51,404 nucleotides of DNA from Oscillospiraceae bacterium (GCA_015067945.1 SVLM01000013.1:1-51404), one strand, 5' to 3'. Positions 1 through 8,184 are shown, counted from the stretch's first letter. Made by a program: numbers and translations. The notes: a model not told the origin generated them from the sequence alone.

Positions 1-169
1 TGGGTACACGCTTGTGCTCCTCGCCCTCCAGCATTGCCTTGTAAGTGGACATACAGACAGAGTCGGAAACTACGCGGATCTGAACATCATCAGGACCTAC
101 TTCGGGCAGAGTGACTTCTTCCAGACGAATGTCGTTTTTGCCGTGGAGCAAAACAGCTTTCATTTTCAT
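1..169 (-). CDS. Zinc-type medium-chain dehydrogenase, 5' end only (L-sorbose-1-phosphate reductase-like)
   Basis: Only the first 56 codons lie in the window; the gene runs off the left edge. The N-terminus reads MKMKAVLLHGKNDIRLEE and continues with SDSVCMSTYKAMLEGEEHKR. This is the GroES-like start of a medium-chain, zinc-dependent alcohol/sugar dehydrogenase. The SDSxCMSTYK stretch resembles L-sorbose-1-phosphate reductase-type proteins as I remember them (family knowledge, not searched). It lies 13 bp downstream of the PHP gene on the same strand and so should be the next gene in the sugar operon. Substrate is unknown. The true start could be either of two in-frame ATGs two codons apart. 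Confidence 0.7.
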   Translation of the reverse strand, partial: MKMKAVLLHGKNDIRLEEVTLPEVGPDDVQIRVVSDSVCMSTYKAMLEGEEHKRVP

Positions 170-182
170 GTGTATTATCTCC

Positions 183-1343
183 TTATTGGTTTTGTGCTTC
201 GTGTTCGATCAGCTTCCAGGTGGCGTCGATCAGGTTGGCGAACATGGGGTTCTCCATTGCTTTGATAACAAAGCTCTGCCGGGGGCTGTTGATATCCTCG
301 CCGGAGATTTGGAACATTCCATATTGGTCGCACAGATTCCGGAGCCGTTCCAGCTGAGCGGGGGTATTTCGGGTGGGCATATAGGTAACCGCACCGACCC
401 TCTCTTCCTTCAGGCATTCGAACACATCATCCAAATAATCATCTTCAAACTTCTGGGTTTTCTTGTCGCCGGTAACGCTGTCGCCCACATCGCCCAGATA
501 GGCATAGCACAAATAAGCGTTGACTTCCTTGCACAGCTGCACCATATCCGGCAGCTTGGGGCATTCGTCAGTGGCATCGATGTAGATCTTAGGCACAAAG
601 GCACTCTTCAGAATACCCAACAGATCATACTCATAGAAAGGATACTCAGCATCCAACAGCTGCGCCTCCTGCTTGGTGGAAAGCGTAATTCCCAACTGGG
701 ACATCTTCTCAACCATTGGTTGACCCTTCTGCACAGAAGCAGTCAGTTTTTTTGCCAATGCGTACATTAGATGCCGCTCGGTAACGCCGCCCTCCTCTAC
801 CGCCATGGAAAGGGGCAGAACATCCCGGTCATAGGACAGTTCCAGCTCCGGCAGAAGTGCATTGATTCGCTCCACCATCTTGCGATTTCGCTGATGCCGT
901 GCCTGACGGTAGGGACGGAAGAATTCGGTCAGGCGGTCAATTTGGCTGTGGGGCACCGCCTGAATGGTCATATAGCTGACGCCCACCTGATCCGGGTTAT
1001 TTGTACGCCGGCCTGCCAGCCGGGTGCCATCCATAGAAATCCGGCATTCCATACCGATGGTCACCGGCATATCCACGATCTTGGCTGCCTCCAAAAATTC
1101 CTCCGCACCGGAGATGGAATCGTGGTCGATGATACCGGCGGTGCAAAGGCCCTCCATACGGGCGGCATACACTGCCGCTGTGGGAGAATAGGGAGAGAAG
1201 GAATAGGTAGTGTGAATGTGGTTATTGATGTACTGGGGTACTGCAGGAGGAAATGTGGTATTCTTGACGATTTCCGCCAGATTGGAAAGCCGCTCCGCCT
1301 TAGTGGGGGCGTTGAGCTTTTCTAAAATTGCAATATCGATCAT
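183..1343 (-). CDS. PHP-domain metal-dependent hydrolase-like protein
   Basis: A 386-aa protein with PHP-family metal-site motifs: NNHIHTTYSFSPYSP near residue 40 (HxH), then IIDHDSISGAEE and GMECRISMD. PHP enzymes are phosphoesterases with a bi- or trinuclear metal centre. The C-terminal motif GEDINSPRQ has N where many PHP proteins have H, so one ligand may differ. There is no signal peptide, so it should be cytoplasmic. It sits 10 bp after the aldolase/dehydrogenase gene and 13 bp before the dehydrogenase fragment, clearly within the sugar operon. A role on a sugar-phosphate or cyclic phosphate intermediate is inference; PHP proteins in sugar operons are not functionally settled. Confidence 0.8.
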   Translation of the reverse strand: MIDIAILEKLNAPTKAERLSNLAEIVKNTTFPPAVPQYINNHIHTTYSFSPYSPTAAVYAARMEGLCTAGIIDHDSISGAEEFLEAAKIVDMPVTIGMECRISMDGTRLAGRRTNNPDQVGVSYMTIQAVPHSQIDRLTEFFRPYRQARHQRNRKMVERINALLPELELSYDRDVLPLSMAVEEGGVTERHLMYALAKKLTASVQKGQPMVEKMSQLGITLSTKQEAQLLDAEYPFYEYDLLGILKSAFVPKIYIDATDECPKLPDMVQLCKEVNAYLCYAYLGDVGDSVTGDKKTQKFEDDYLDDVFECLKEERVGAVTYMPTRNTPAQLERLRNLCDQYGMFQISGEDINSPRQSFVIKAMENPMFANLIDATWKLIEHEAQNQ

Positions 1344-1353
1344 AGCACACCTC

Positions 1354-3285
1354 TTAGTTCAGCATAACCTGACCGCCTGTGACGGGGACAGCCTGACCGG
1401 TTTCATACTTCTGCTCCACGCAGTACATAACCGCCCGGGCGACATCGATGGGCAGGCAGCCACGGTTCATAGGTACCTTGGACTCGTAGAAGCGGCGAAC
1501 ATCCGCCACCGTCTTGGCACCGGGCACCTTGCCTGCATTCAGGTACTGAATAAACAGTCCCCGCTCCGGATCGCTCCACAGAGGACCGTCCAGGAAATTG
1601 CCGGGGCAAATGCCGTTGACTTTAATATTATAAGGTGCCAATTCCATTGCAAAGCTCTGCACCAGTCCCAAAGAGCCGAACTTGGAGCCTGCATAGGCAA
1701 AATTCTTGTTGGAACCCTCCAGGCCGGACTTGGAGTTGATCTCCACAATGTCCATCATATATCCGGGAGCGTACTTGTTCTGCAGCTTCATAGGCTTGGT
1801 AGCATACTTGGTACAGAGGAAGAATCCGGTGTAGTTGACCGCGGTCACCAATTCAAAGGCCTGCTTTGTCATCTCGTTCAGATCACCGGCCTTTACAATG
1901 CCGGCATTGCTAACGAACAGATCGATTCCGCCGAAATGGGCGACAATCTGTTCCACCATCGCCTTAACGGACTCCTCATCGGAGACATTGGCATATACCG
2001 CAAAGCCGGAAGCACCATATTCTGCCGCGGCCTTCTTTGCACCCTCCAGATTCATATCCACGATGGCAATATAGGCACCCTCAGCATACAGCACATCGGC
2101 AATGCCCTTGCCGAAGCCCTGAGCACCACCGGTGACAACAGCCACCTTATTGGCCAGCCGCTTGGCACCGCCAGCGGCAAGGCTGACCTTGGAGCGGTAG
2201 CTCTCCACTTCCCAGTTCACGATGAAATCGATCAAAAAGTCCGGCATAGCGGACACACCGCCAAAGGACTCGGTATAGGCTACCACCTTGATTGCATCCA
2301 GCATCACCGCCTGAGCAGTGAGAGCTTCTTTCATAGTGTTGCCGCAGGAGAACATACCAAGGCCCTCTACAAAGACGATACGGGGCTTGTAGCCATTCTC
2401 AGCGGTAAAGGCCAGGAACAGATCCCGGATACCGTCACTATCCGTTCCGGCGGGGATAAACAGCTGCTTTGCCTTGGCGTAGACGATATGGTCAGGAGAA
2501 AGGCTCTTGGTATTGGGATCATAAGCCAAAATCTCATTGTTTGCAACAAACTTCACGGTTGCGGGCTGATTTTCGCCGTACAGTGCACGCAGGACGGGCG
2601 AGATTTCCGCCACCTGCTCTACATTGTACGCCTGATCGTCCATGTTGGGCTTGCGGGAAATAGCCGCTGCAAGCGTATCCATCACCTTAGATGCCAGTAC
2701 ATCCAGCTTCTGAACGGTGTCAGCAGCAAAGAAGATGCCGTGATTCTGCAAAAACAGCAGATTGCAATCCTTGCCGGAGGAAGCCTTATAAGCATCCATC
2801 GCCTGCTTGCACTCCAGTGCCAGAATATAGCCGGGCTTACAGGCATCCACCCACAGTGCCTCCGGGAACAACTTTTGCATAGCTGCTTTGCCCTCCTTGG
2901 CACAGGTCAGACCGTTGACCATCGCGGGGTGCACATGGAGAATGTATTGCTGGGGGAACAGATCGTGGAGCAGGGTCTCAACGGACGGACGACGATTTTC
3001 ACCCTTGATCCGGGCATCCATCATATCCTGAAGCACTGCAGCTTCCCGTTCAGCTTCGTCTGCAGGATAATCAGCGAACCACATTTTATTCAGGAGAGAT
3101 CGCTCCATTACTACAAAATCCTCCGGCTTGATGGTTGCCAGAGATGTGCCGGAACCCTTGATCCACAGGAAGTCCTTAGACTTAAAAGAGGTATTGCCAC
3201 CGCCGGCAAGCACGTATTCCGGGTTAGCGCCGTATTGATTGGACATTGCCGCCAGTGCAGCAAGCTGATTTGCATAAGTGTTCAT
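1354..3285 (-). CDS. Bifunctional class II aldolase / short-chain dehydrogenase (RhaEW/YuxG-like)
   Basis: A 643-aa fusion. The N-terminal half is a class II aldolase/adducin domain, with GGGNTSFKSKDF near residue 28 and the zinc motif HVHPAMVNGL near residue 118. The C-terminal half is a short-chain dehydrogenase with the Rossmann motif VVTGGAQGFGKGIA (near residue 392), NAGIV, and the catalytic YAGSKFG. Family members couple rhamnulose-1-phosphate cleavage to oxidation of the L-lactaldehyde formed (established for RhaEW-type proteins). The rhamnulokinase just upstream supports that role. Related fusions act on other ketose phosphates, and the sorbose-type dehydrogenase downstream keeps that open. 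It appears complete. Confidence 0.87.
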   Translation of the reverse strand: MNTYANQLAALAAMSNQYGANPEYVLAGGGNTSFKSKDFLWIKGSGTSLATIKPEDFVVMERSLLNKMWFADYPADEAEREAAVLQDMMDARIKGENRRPSVETLLHDLFPQQYILHVHPAMVNGLTCAKEGKAAMQKLFPEALWVDACKPGYILALECKQAMDAYKASSGKDCNLLFLQNHGIFFAADTVQKLDVLASKVMDTLAAAISRKPNMDDQAYNVEQVAEISPVLRALYGENQPATVKFVANNEILAYDPNTKSLSPDHIVYAKAKQLFIPAGTDSDGIRDLFLAFTAENGYKPRIVFVEGLGMFSCGNTMKEALTAQAVMLDAIKVVAYTESFGGVSAMPDFLIDFIVNWEVESYRSKVSLAAGGAKRLANKVAVVTGGAQGFGKGIADVLYAEGAYIAIVDMNLEGAKKAAAEYGASGFAVYANVSDEESVKAMVEQIVAHFGGIDLFVSNAGIVKAGDLNEMTKQAFELVTAVNYTGFFLCTKYATKPMKLQNKYAPGYMMDIVEINSKSGLEGSNKNFAYAGSKFGSLGLVQSFAMELAPYNIKVNGICPGNFLDGPLWSDPERGLFIQYLNAGKVPGAKTVADVRRFYESKVPMNRGCLPIDVARAVMYCVEQKYETGQAVPVTGGQVMLN

Positions 3286-3336
3286 ATTGTTATCCTCTCT
3301 TGTTAGATATGTATTACATTTTTGTAGCTTGGCCGC

Positions 3337-4782
3337 TCAGGGCGTAACCACTTTAATTTCAAAGCTTTTGCGGATCGCCGCCCGGGCCTCCTGCAGGTTT
3401 TGGAATTCCCCTGCCATAATCATCTGTACGATCACATTGCCGATGGCGGTGCCTTCGATGGGACCGGCATACACCGTCAATCCGGTTGCTGCGGCAGTAC
3501 ACTCGTTAAGATAGCCGTCCTGGCAGCCGCCGCCAACAATATTGATGCTGGTGTATTTCTTGCCGGTCAGTTTTTCCAAATTACGGATCGCATCCCGATA
3601 GCACACAGACAGACTGGAATATACGCACTGCATAATCTCGCCTACGGTTTCGGGGGCACGCTGCTGTGTCCGGGTACACTCCTGCTGGATTGCACGGATC
3701 ATACTTTCCGGTGCCAGAAAGCAGTCCTGATTGATATCCACAACGCTGGAAAAGCTCCGTGCCTGTCTCGCCGCGGCAATGAGGTCCGGGAAGCTCCACT
3801 GCTTGGCTGCTTCTTTTTGTTCCTGCTTGCCCTGCACATAGGAAATACCGTTGAGTTCCCGGCGGATAGACTGGATCATCCAAAGACCCATAATATTTTT
3901 CAGATACCGGTACCGATACCAGGCACCACCCTCGTTGGTAAAATTCTGTGCATGGCTTTCCAAGGTTGTGACAGGGGTCTCATTCTCTACGCCCAGCAAG
4001 CTCCATGTGCCGCTGGAGAGATAAACCGCACAATCGTCTTTTGCCGGTACTGCCAAAAAAGCAGAACCGGTGTCGTGGGTCGCCGGCAGAACCACCGTTG
4101 TATCAAACCCCACTTCCTCACGAATTTGGGGAAGCAGATTGCCCAGCTTTGTCCCGGGAACTGCCAACTCATGGAAAATATGTACCGGAAAGCCCAGCCG
4201 TTCAATCAACGAAGCATCCCAACACTTGCCCTCTGCGTTCACAATATTCGTAGAAGTGGCGTTGGTATATTCATTTTGCTTAATGCCGGTGAGCTTAAAA
4301 TTGAAATACTCCGGAATCATCAGCATCCATTCCGCTTGCTCCAAAGCCTCCGGATTTTCCCGCATCTGTGCCATCAGCTGATAGACGGTATTAAAAGGCT
4401 GATACTGGATACCGGTGCGGGTGTAGAGCTCATCCGCAGGAATAATTTGATTGACGATCTGTTTCATGCCCTCGGTGCGGCTGTCCCGGTAGGCAACCGC
4501 ATCACCGATGATTTCGTTGTTTATATCCAGCAGAACATAGTCCACCGCCCAGGTGTCTATACCCACTGTTGCAGGGATTTTACCAAGCTTTTTGCACGCT
4601 TTTAATCCGCCAATGATGCCCTGCCATAGGTTGTCCATATCCCAGCAGTCGTGACCGTTTTTGTGCACCTGCCGATTCTCAAAACGAAAAACCTCTTCCA
4701 AAATCAGCTTGCCCTGATCGACAGAGCCCAAAATATGCCGTCCCGAGGATGCACCAATATCAATCGCTAAGAAATAACGCAA
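3337..4782 (-). CDS. rhaB: Rhamnulokinase, FGGY family
   Basis: An FGGY sugar kinase that phosphorylates L-rhamnulose with ATP. N-terminal motif FLAIDIGASSGRH is typical of rhamnulokinases (ASSGR rather than the GTxS of xylulokinases), followed by GIDTWAVDYVLLD, and the C-terminal ATP/sugar region has GGGCQDGYLNECTA and GPIEGTAIGN. I chose the TTG at 4782 as start because AGGGGG lies about 7 bases upstream. An in-frame ATG at 4812 has no binding site and would add ten residues, MARTKIGGLF, that look non-native. It precedes the aldolase/dehydrogenase by 51 bp. Rhamnose isomerase is not in the window. Confidence 0.88.
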   Translation of the reverse strand: MRYFLAIDIGASSGRHILGSVDQGKLILEEVFRFENRQVHKNGHDCWDMDNLWQGIIGGLKACKKLGKIPATVGIDTWAVDYVLLDINNEIIGDAVAYRDSRTEGMKQIVNQIIPADELYTRTGIQYQPFNTVYQLMAQMRENPEALEQAEWMLMIPEYFNFKLTGIKQNEYTNATSTNIVNAEGKCWDASLIERLGFPVHIFHELAVPGTKLGNLLPQIREEVGFDTTVVLPATHDTGSAFLAVPAKDDCAVYLSSGTWSLLGVENETPVTTLESHAQNFTNEGGAWYRYRYLKNIMGLWMIQSIRRELNGISYVQGKQEQKEAAKQWSFPDLIAAARQARSFSSVVDINQDCFLAPESMIRAIQQECTRTQQRAPETVGEIMQCVYSSLSVCYRDAIRNLEKLTGKKYTSINIVGGGCQDGYLNECTAAATGLTVYAGPIEGTAIGNVIVQMIMAGEFQNLQEARAAIRKSFEIKVVTP

Positions 4783-4856
4783 AAAAAGACCCCCTATTTT
4801 TGTTCTCGCCATCAGTTTACCACAGCAAAAACCAAAAATAGGAGGTCTTATGTTTT

Positions 4857-5828
4857 CTAAAAAAGTGTCCTTTCTTGCACGCGATAGCTTCTTGGGGATT
4901 TCCCGTATGCATCCGCAAATATTCGGTGAAAGTAGCTTATGTTCTCGTATCCAACCGCCACAGAGATATCCGCCACATTCCGATCCGTATTTTTCAGCAA
5001 AAAGGCCGCTTGAGCCAATCGCTTTTCTTGAATCAGTTGGGTATAGGTTTTCCCCGTCTTTCTCTTAATTTCCCGGGATAGCCAGGAGGCATCATAATGC
5101 AGCTGCTTTGTCAATTCCGCAAAGCTTCCGTGGACATAATTGGTCTCTATGTATTGCAGTGCCTGAATCACCGCCGCATCTTCCTGATTGTCATTTAGTA
5201 ATGTCTCCGTATGCCCCGTCAGCTGAAGGAACAGCAATGCCATCGTCATTTGGCTGACTTTGCGTTTGTTTGGTGTCTCTTGTAAAAGTGTCCACAGGAG
5301 ACTTTCCAGCAGATTCTGAATGGGTTTTACATCCGAAACGGCAAAATGCAGATACCCGCCGCCGGTATTCTGCCCACATAGACAGTCTACCAAAAAGCGA
5401 CGAAGCGGTGTCTCTTTCTCGCCAATGGCAGTCAGCGAGGTGTCAAAAAAGCTCGGAAGGATAATAAAATTGATTGCCAGGTCCTCTGCATCTGCCCGGC
5501 AGACTTCATGGGTCGCACTCTGACTCATAAACAGCAGGTCGCCCGGTTCAAGTACGATTTTTCTACCGTTTACGATATGCGTCGTCTGTCCTGCACATAC
5601 ATAGACCACTTCCACATAATCGTGGGTGTGCTCAGGAAAATGTATGAACCTGGTTTGGGGCCGTATGGTAATCAGCTTTCCTGCCGCAAGAAGCTTTTGG
5701 GCGTTGATGGTATTCCCCTGTCCCTGCATGTACAATTTCCGGTCAATGGTGGTGCGGCCGTCGAGAATCGCCTGCTCTTCTGCTGTAATAACTCTTAGGT
5801 GATCTAATATTTCCTGATCCATATCCAC
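4857..5828 (-). CDS. AraC-family transcriptional regulator with N-terminal cupin domain
   Basis: A 323-aa protein. The N-terminal cupin-like sensor domain shows HFPEHTHDYVEVVYV and LEPGDLLFMSQSATHEV. The C-terminal AraC double helix-turn-helix spans roughly residues 220-318, with AELTKQLHYDASWLSREIK and the second-helix signature DISVAVGYENISYFHRIF. It lies 74 bp upstream of rhaB on the same strand and probably activates the operon, sensing its sugar (inference from position). A good promoter sits just upstream of its start. It ends in a typical AraC-family tail, so it looks intact. Confidence 0.9.
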   Translation of the reverse strand: MDMDQEILDHLRVITAEEQAILDGRTTIDRKLYMQGQGNTINAQKLLAAGKLITIRPQTRFIHFPEHTHDYVEVVYVCAGQTTHIVNGRKIVLEPGDLLFMSQSATHEVCRADAEDLAINFIILPSFFDTSLTAIGEKETPLRRFLVDCLCGQNTGGGYLHFAVSDVKPIQNLLESLLWTLLQETPNKRKVSQMTMALLFLQLTGHTETLLNDNQEDAAVIQALQYIETNYVHGSFAELTKQLHYDASWLSREIKRKTGKTYTQLIQEKRLAQAAFLLKNTDRNVADISVAVGYENISYFHRIFADAYGKSPRSYRVQERTLF

Positions 5829-5856
5829 CCCTCCTTTTTCCGCTTATTTTGTCACC

Positions 5857-5885
5857 AATATACCACGAATTGCTTGGGCATGCAA
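5857..5885 (-). promoter_or_regulatory. Sigma-A-type promoter of the AraC gene
   Basis: Read on the minus strand: -35 TTGCAT (5885-5880), a 17-base spacer, and -10 TATATT (5862-5857). The predicted start lies shortly upstream of the AraC gene start at 5828. The rest of 5886-6050 shows no gene or clear signal. Confidence 0.6.
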
Positions 5886-6050
5886 GGGTTGGTATTGCAA
5901 GATGTACAAACATACTACCAACAGTCCAGAACACCCAACAATCTCATTTGCAAAAATGATCGATTTAAAAGGCAAATGTATCACGATATTTCAACTTTTG
6001 TGGATTGCGTTGTTTCATCACTTTGCTTATCGATAGACCAAAAGAAGAAA

Positions 6051-6080
6051 ACCCTGAAACTCAAAGAGTTTCAGGGTTTT
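6051..6080. terminator. Bidirectional terminator, formerly that of tRNA-Thr
   Basis: Stem ACCCTGAAACT (6051-6061) pairs with AGTTTCAGGGT (6067-6077) around a 5-base loop, with T-rich tails on both strands. It stands directly after the displaced 3' half of tRNA-Thr at 6080-6124. Before integration it was therefore most likely the terminator of that tRNA gene (inference). Confidence 0.75.
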
Positions 6081-6124
6081 GGAGCTGCTAGCCAGATTTG
6101 AACTGGCGACCTCATCCTTACCAA
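6080..6124. repeat. attL core: displaced 3' half of tRNA-Thr
   Basis: Identical over 45 bp to 15384-15428. It contains the CCA end, acceptor 3' strand, T arm and half the anticodon stem-loop on the minus strand. Sequence similarity to the tRNA stops abruptly at 6124, within the anticodon loop region, as expected for crossover there. Confidence 0.93.
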
Positions 6125-6221
6125 TGGGATTTTTGCCGTTTTATACCGTTTCGTAGAGTGCGAAAAAGTGTTGGTTTGCAACGGTTTTCGAGGTTCGTTG
6201 TATCATATCGTGGCGGAGGTT

Positions 6222-6261
6222 TGGCGACCGTTTTATAACTTGGGTCGCCATTTGGTCGCCA
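6222..6261. promoter_or_regulatory. Left integrase arm-site cluster (GGTCGCCA repeats)
   Basis: GGTCGCCA occurs at 6243-6250 and 6254-6261, spaced exactly 11 bp, plus an inverted copy TGGCGACC at 6222-6229. The same octamer pair with the same 11-bp spacing lies at the other end (15295 and 15306). Matching phased repeats at both ends of an integrated element are what arm-type integrase or excisionase sites look like. Function is inferred. Confidence 0.6.
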
Positions 6262-6269
6262 ACGGGCGT

Positions 6270-6470
6270 TCACCTATTTGTGCATTCGCTGTTCCACCCT
6301 TTTTGTGCCCGCTCCTCTAACCATTGTTCCAGCCCTTTGACCGACACCAACAGCCTTCGCCCAATCTGAATCGTCGGGAACCCTTTTATCTTAACCAGAT
6401 CATACATATATCTGGAGCTAATACCTACCACCGCCGCAGCCTCTGCAACACTAAGTGTCTTTTTGTCCAT
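6270..6470 (-). CDS. Excisionase-like helix-turn-helix protein
   Basis: A 66-aa MerR-like (HTH_17 type) DNA-binding protein beginning MDKKTLSVAEAAAVVGISSR and containing FPTIQIGRRLLVSVKGLEQW, the winged-helix pattern of excisionases and AlpA-like regulators. I start it at 6470, where GGGAGGTGG lies 7 bases upstream. A longer frame to 6569 has no such site and reads unlike a protein. It ends next to the arm-site repeats, the usual place for an xis gene. It may direct integrase toward excision; regulation of other element genes is the alternative. Confidence 0.8.
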   Translation of the reverse strand: MDKKTLSVAEAAAVVGISSRYMYDLVKIKGFPTIQIGRRLLVSVKGLEQWLEERAQKGWNSECTNR

Positions 6471-6570
6471 TCTGTTACCACCTCCCATTTCGTTAAGGCA
6501 ACTATACAATCTTAACCGTACCATAAAACGGACTAAACCAACAGTATAATAAGCCCAAGGAGGTGACACT

Positions 6571-6771
6571 ATGTCGAGAGAGAAGGAAGATTATCGTGCA
6601 AACATCGAGCAGTTAAACCGACTGTTCCCTGAACGCGAAATGTTGACCATGCAGGAGGTAATGCAAATTCTTGGTTATGGCAGCAAGAACACGGTCAAGA
6701 AATACCTTGGTGCAAAGATTGTAAACGGCAGAATCAGTAAAGCTGCCATTGCACGCTATATGTGTGGATAA
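6571..6771 (+). CDS. Small helix-turn-helix DNA-binding protein
   Basis: A 66-aa protein, MSREKEDYRANIEQLNRLFP, with a predicted helix-turn-helix in the second half (LTMQEVMQILGYGSKNTVKK). The start has a perfect AAGGAGGTGA site. It is divergent from the excisionase-like gene with 100 bp between the starts, so the two probably share a control region. The TATAAT at 6545-6550 is a candidate -10, without a good -35. It is followed by a clear terminator and is thus a single-gene unit. It may be a second excisionase or a regulator; I cannot tell which. Confidence 0.7.
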   Translation: MSREKEDYRANIEQLNRLFPEREMLTMQEVMQILGYGSKNTVKKYLGAKIVNGRISKAAIARYMCG

Positions 6772-6774
6772 GCA

Positions 6775-6808
6775 AAAAAGGAGCTCCTTACAAAGGTCGC
6801 TCCTTTTT
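6775..6808. terminator. Terminator after the 66-aa HTH gene
   Basis: AAAAAGGAGC (6775-6784) pairs with GCTCCTTTTT (6799-6808) across a 14-base loop. A-run and T-run give signals on both strands, so it can also end the minus-strand gene at 6827. Confidence 0.8.
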
Positions 6809-6826
6809 GTCTATGGCTGTTATTTG

Positions 6827-7135
6827 CTATGGTGCTTTCCCAATGACGCAGTTATATCCGTCCATATAGTCGGATTGCCACAGATCCGCCACGGCCTGCA
6901 CCGTGTCCGGGTGCTTCTCTATCCCCTCGCGAAATGCTTTAATAACCAAATCCGGGAAGAATTGAGCAGGATATGCACACTTCCCTTCTTGGGCATCCTT
7001 CCGTCCATACTCCTTTAGCATTGTGCCTACCTTCAGGATATATTCTGCAATCTGCAAAACTAGATCGGCGGGTTTATTACTGTATTCCTGTTCATAAGCT
7101 GCCACCCATTCGGCAACCTCGGGTAATAATATCAT
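6827..7135 (-). CDS. Hypothetical protein, 102 aa
   Basis: I do not recognise this protein. It begins MILLPEVAEWVAAYEQEYSN and is acidic, mostly helical and without signal or membrane segment. Aromatic and charged residues are mixed as in a folded cytoplasmic protein. Its start overlaps the stop of the upstream gene by 4 bp, which indicates translational coupling, and GAGG lies about 10 bases before the ATG. It is the last gene of a short minus-strand unit of element cargo. Confidence 0.65.
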   Translation of the reverse strand: MILLPEVAEWVAAYEQEYSNKPADLVLQIAEYILKVGTMLKEYGRKDAQEGKCAYPAQFFPDLVIKAFREGIEKHPDTVQAVADLWQSDYMDGYNCVIGKAP

Positions 7136-7452
7136 TCCGGGCGTACCTCGCTATCTAGGGTGGTGGGTGCTTCTTCTGCAGTAGACGGGACCAACTGCTC
7201 CCAGAGCTGGCACAGATCGATTTCCGCCACCCGCTTGGGCTTGATAGGTTCTACGCCGAAAACCTTATAGCCGGCACGCTCATACTGGCTCTTGATGGCA
7301 TCCGCCACGTTATGTCCAATAAGGCCCAAGGCGTCCAGCCATTGACGATCCACCACGTGGATCTGCTCTTGGGGTGTGCGGGGTTTGGGTTCCCGGAGAT
7401 CCACATAGTGGACACGGTAGCCGGTGAGCACTAGCTGTTTTCTGCATTGCAT
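7132..7452 (-). CDS. Hypothetical protein, 106 aa
   Basis: Not recognised. MQCRKQLVLTGYRVHYVDLR is followed by a proline/lysine-rich stretch and a helical C-terminal part ending in an acidic tail. GGAGG lies 10 bases before the ATG. The stop overlaps the start of the next gene by 4 bp. The residues YDLREPKPRTPQ-like region could bind nucleic acid, but nothing defines a family. Confidence 0.65.
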   Translation of the reverse strand: MQCRKQLVLTGYRVHYVDLREPKPRTPQEQIHVVDRQWLDALGLIGHNVADAIKSQYERAGYKVFGVEPIKPKRVAEIDLCQLWEQLVPSTAEEAPTTLDSEVRPE

Positions 7453-7486
7453 TGGTTAATTACCTCCAGATTTTTATTGACTTAGG

Positions 7487-7519
7487 GGGGAGGCTGGCCT
7501 ATAATAATGGGGCCTCCCC
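7487..7519. other. GC-rich hairpin between element genes
   Basis: GGGGAGGC (7487-7494) pairs with GCCTCCCC (7512-7519). Neither side has a T-run, so it is not a standard terminator. It lies in the 131-bp gap upstream of the 106-aa gene and may be an mRNA-processing or regulatory structure. Confidence 0.4.
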
Positions 7520-7583
7520 TTTGTGGGATGGTGTTAGGGTCTTTGCATCTGGCTTTGGTCGGCGTTGATGCAAGGGCCTTTTC

Positions 7584-7889
7584 TTATGCACTGATAGGCT
7601 GAACTTGGGATGCTCCGAAGTAGCAAGTAACCCGGGTGCCGTTTTTGGTGGCGGGGTCGCTGAGGATCGCCTTGTACAAGGCCTTGCTCTCATGGATCAC
7701 CTCATAGCCCAGATCACGCCATCCAGCCCAGGTGTGCGTCTCCTCGGTGATACCGGCCTCTGCCTTGGCTACGTTGTGAGCCTTGGCGTTGGCCCATGCC
7801 ATCCGCAGAGCCACGGCGAAGGACTGGACACCCTTGCGGAATATCCGCCACGCTGCGTTCATAATGCTACTCAAATTGTACTGTTTCAT
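7584..7889 (-). CDS. Hypothetical protein, 101 aa, of a type common in Clostridia phages and islands
   Basis: Starts MKQYNLSSIMNAAWRIFRKG after a GGAGG site, continues VQSFAVALRMAWANAKAHN, and then has WAGWRDLGYEVIHESKALYK. The second half resembles the small beta-rich region seen at the start of ArdC-like antirestriction proteins (W..LGY.V..GEKA...), from memory. It lacks the metalloprotease part, so it would be at most a partial relative. An accessory role in the element is likely, but function is unknown. Confidence 0.65.
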   Translation of the reverse strand: MKQYNLSSIMNAAWRIFRKGVQSFAVALRMAWANAKAHNVAKAEAGITEETHTWAGWRDLGYEVIHESKALYKAILSDPATKNGTRVTCYFGASQVQPISA

Positions 7890-8014
7890 GGTATTGCCTC
7901 CTAAATTTTTGGTTGCCGGTCTTTCCCGGCTGTCTTAGCCACTCTACCAATTTCGCAAGGCGGTTTGTTTGGGCTTCGTCAACTTGTCCGCACTCTTACT
8001 GTCTATATATTATC

Positions 8015-8098
8015 ATATATGTTCCCATATATCAAGATGGCAGATTATACAAATATGTGCCCATATATTTGAGCAATTTTCTATATGGACACATATAG
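8015..8098. promoter_or_regulatory. Triple palindromic operator (ATATG-N4-CATAT)
   Basis: Three palindromes share the core ATATG-N4-CATAT: 8017-8030 (extendable to 8015-8032), 8053-8066 and 8083-8096 (extendable to 8081-8098, CTATATG-GACA-CATATAG). Their centres are 36 and 30 bp apart. The third covers the -35 box of the promoter for the ribbon-helix-helix gene just downstream. This is the arrangement of a self-repressing small regulator. Confidence 0.75.
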
Positions 8099-8114
8099 AA
8101 TTCTGTGGTATAAT
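8086..8114 (+). promoter_or_regulatory. Promoter of the ribbon-helix-helix gene
   Basis: -35 TGGACA (8086-8091), 17-base spacer, -10 TATAAT (8109-8114). The -35 hexamer sits in the centre of the third palindrome, so a protein bound there would block RNA polymerase. Confidence 0.75.
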
Positions 8115-8184
8115 ACAAATACGGTGGAGAAGGTGAACTTTTATAGCCGCCACCCCCATAATTTAGGTAAGGGAGGTTGTGCAA

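Noticed and set aside
1216..3306. Plus-strand open frame of 696 codons opposite the aldolase/dehydrogenase gene
   Set aside because: It is a shadow of the GC-rich third positions of the real minus-strand gene. It has no ribosome binding site and its residues show no family motif.
6080..6124. tRNA-like sequence as a second tRNA gene
   Set aside because: Only the 3' half is present; the 5' half is replaced by unrelated sequence after 6124. It is the att core, not a gene.
8015..8098. Repeated palindromes as a small CRISPR array
   Set aside because: The repeats are only 14-18 bp with unequal short spacing, are themselves palindromic and overlap a promoter; there are no cas genes. An operator explains them.
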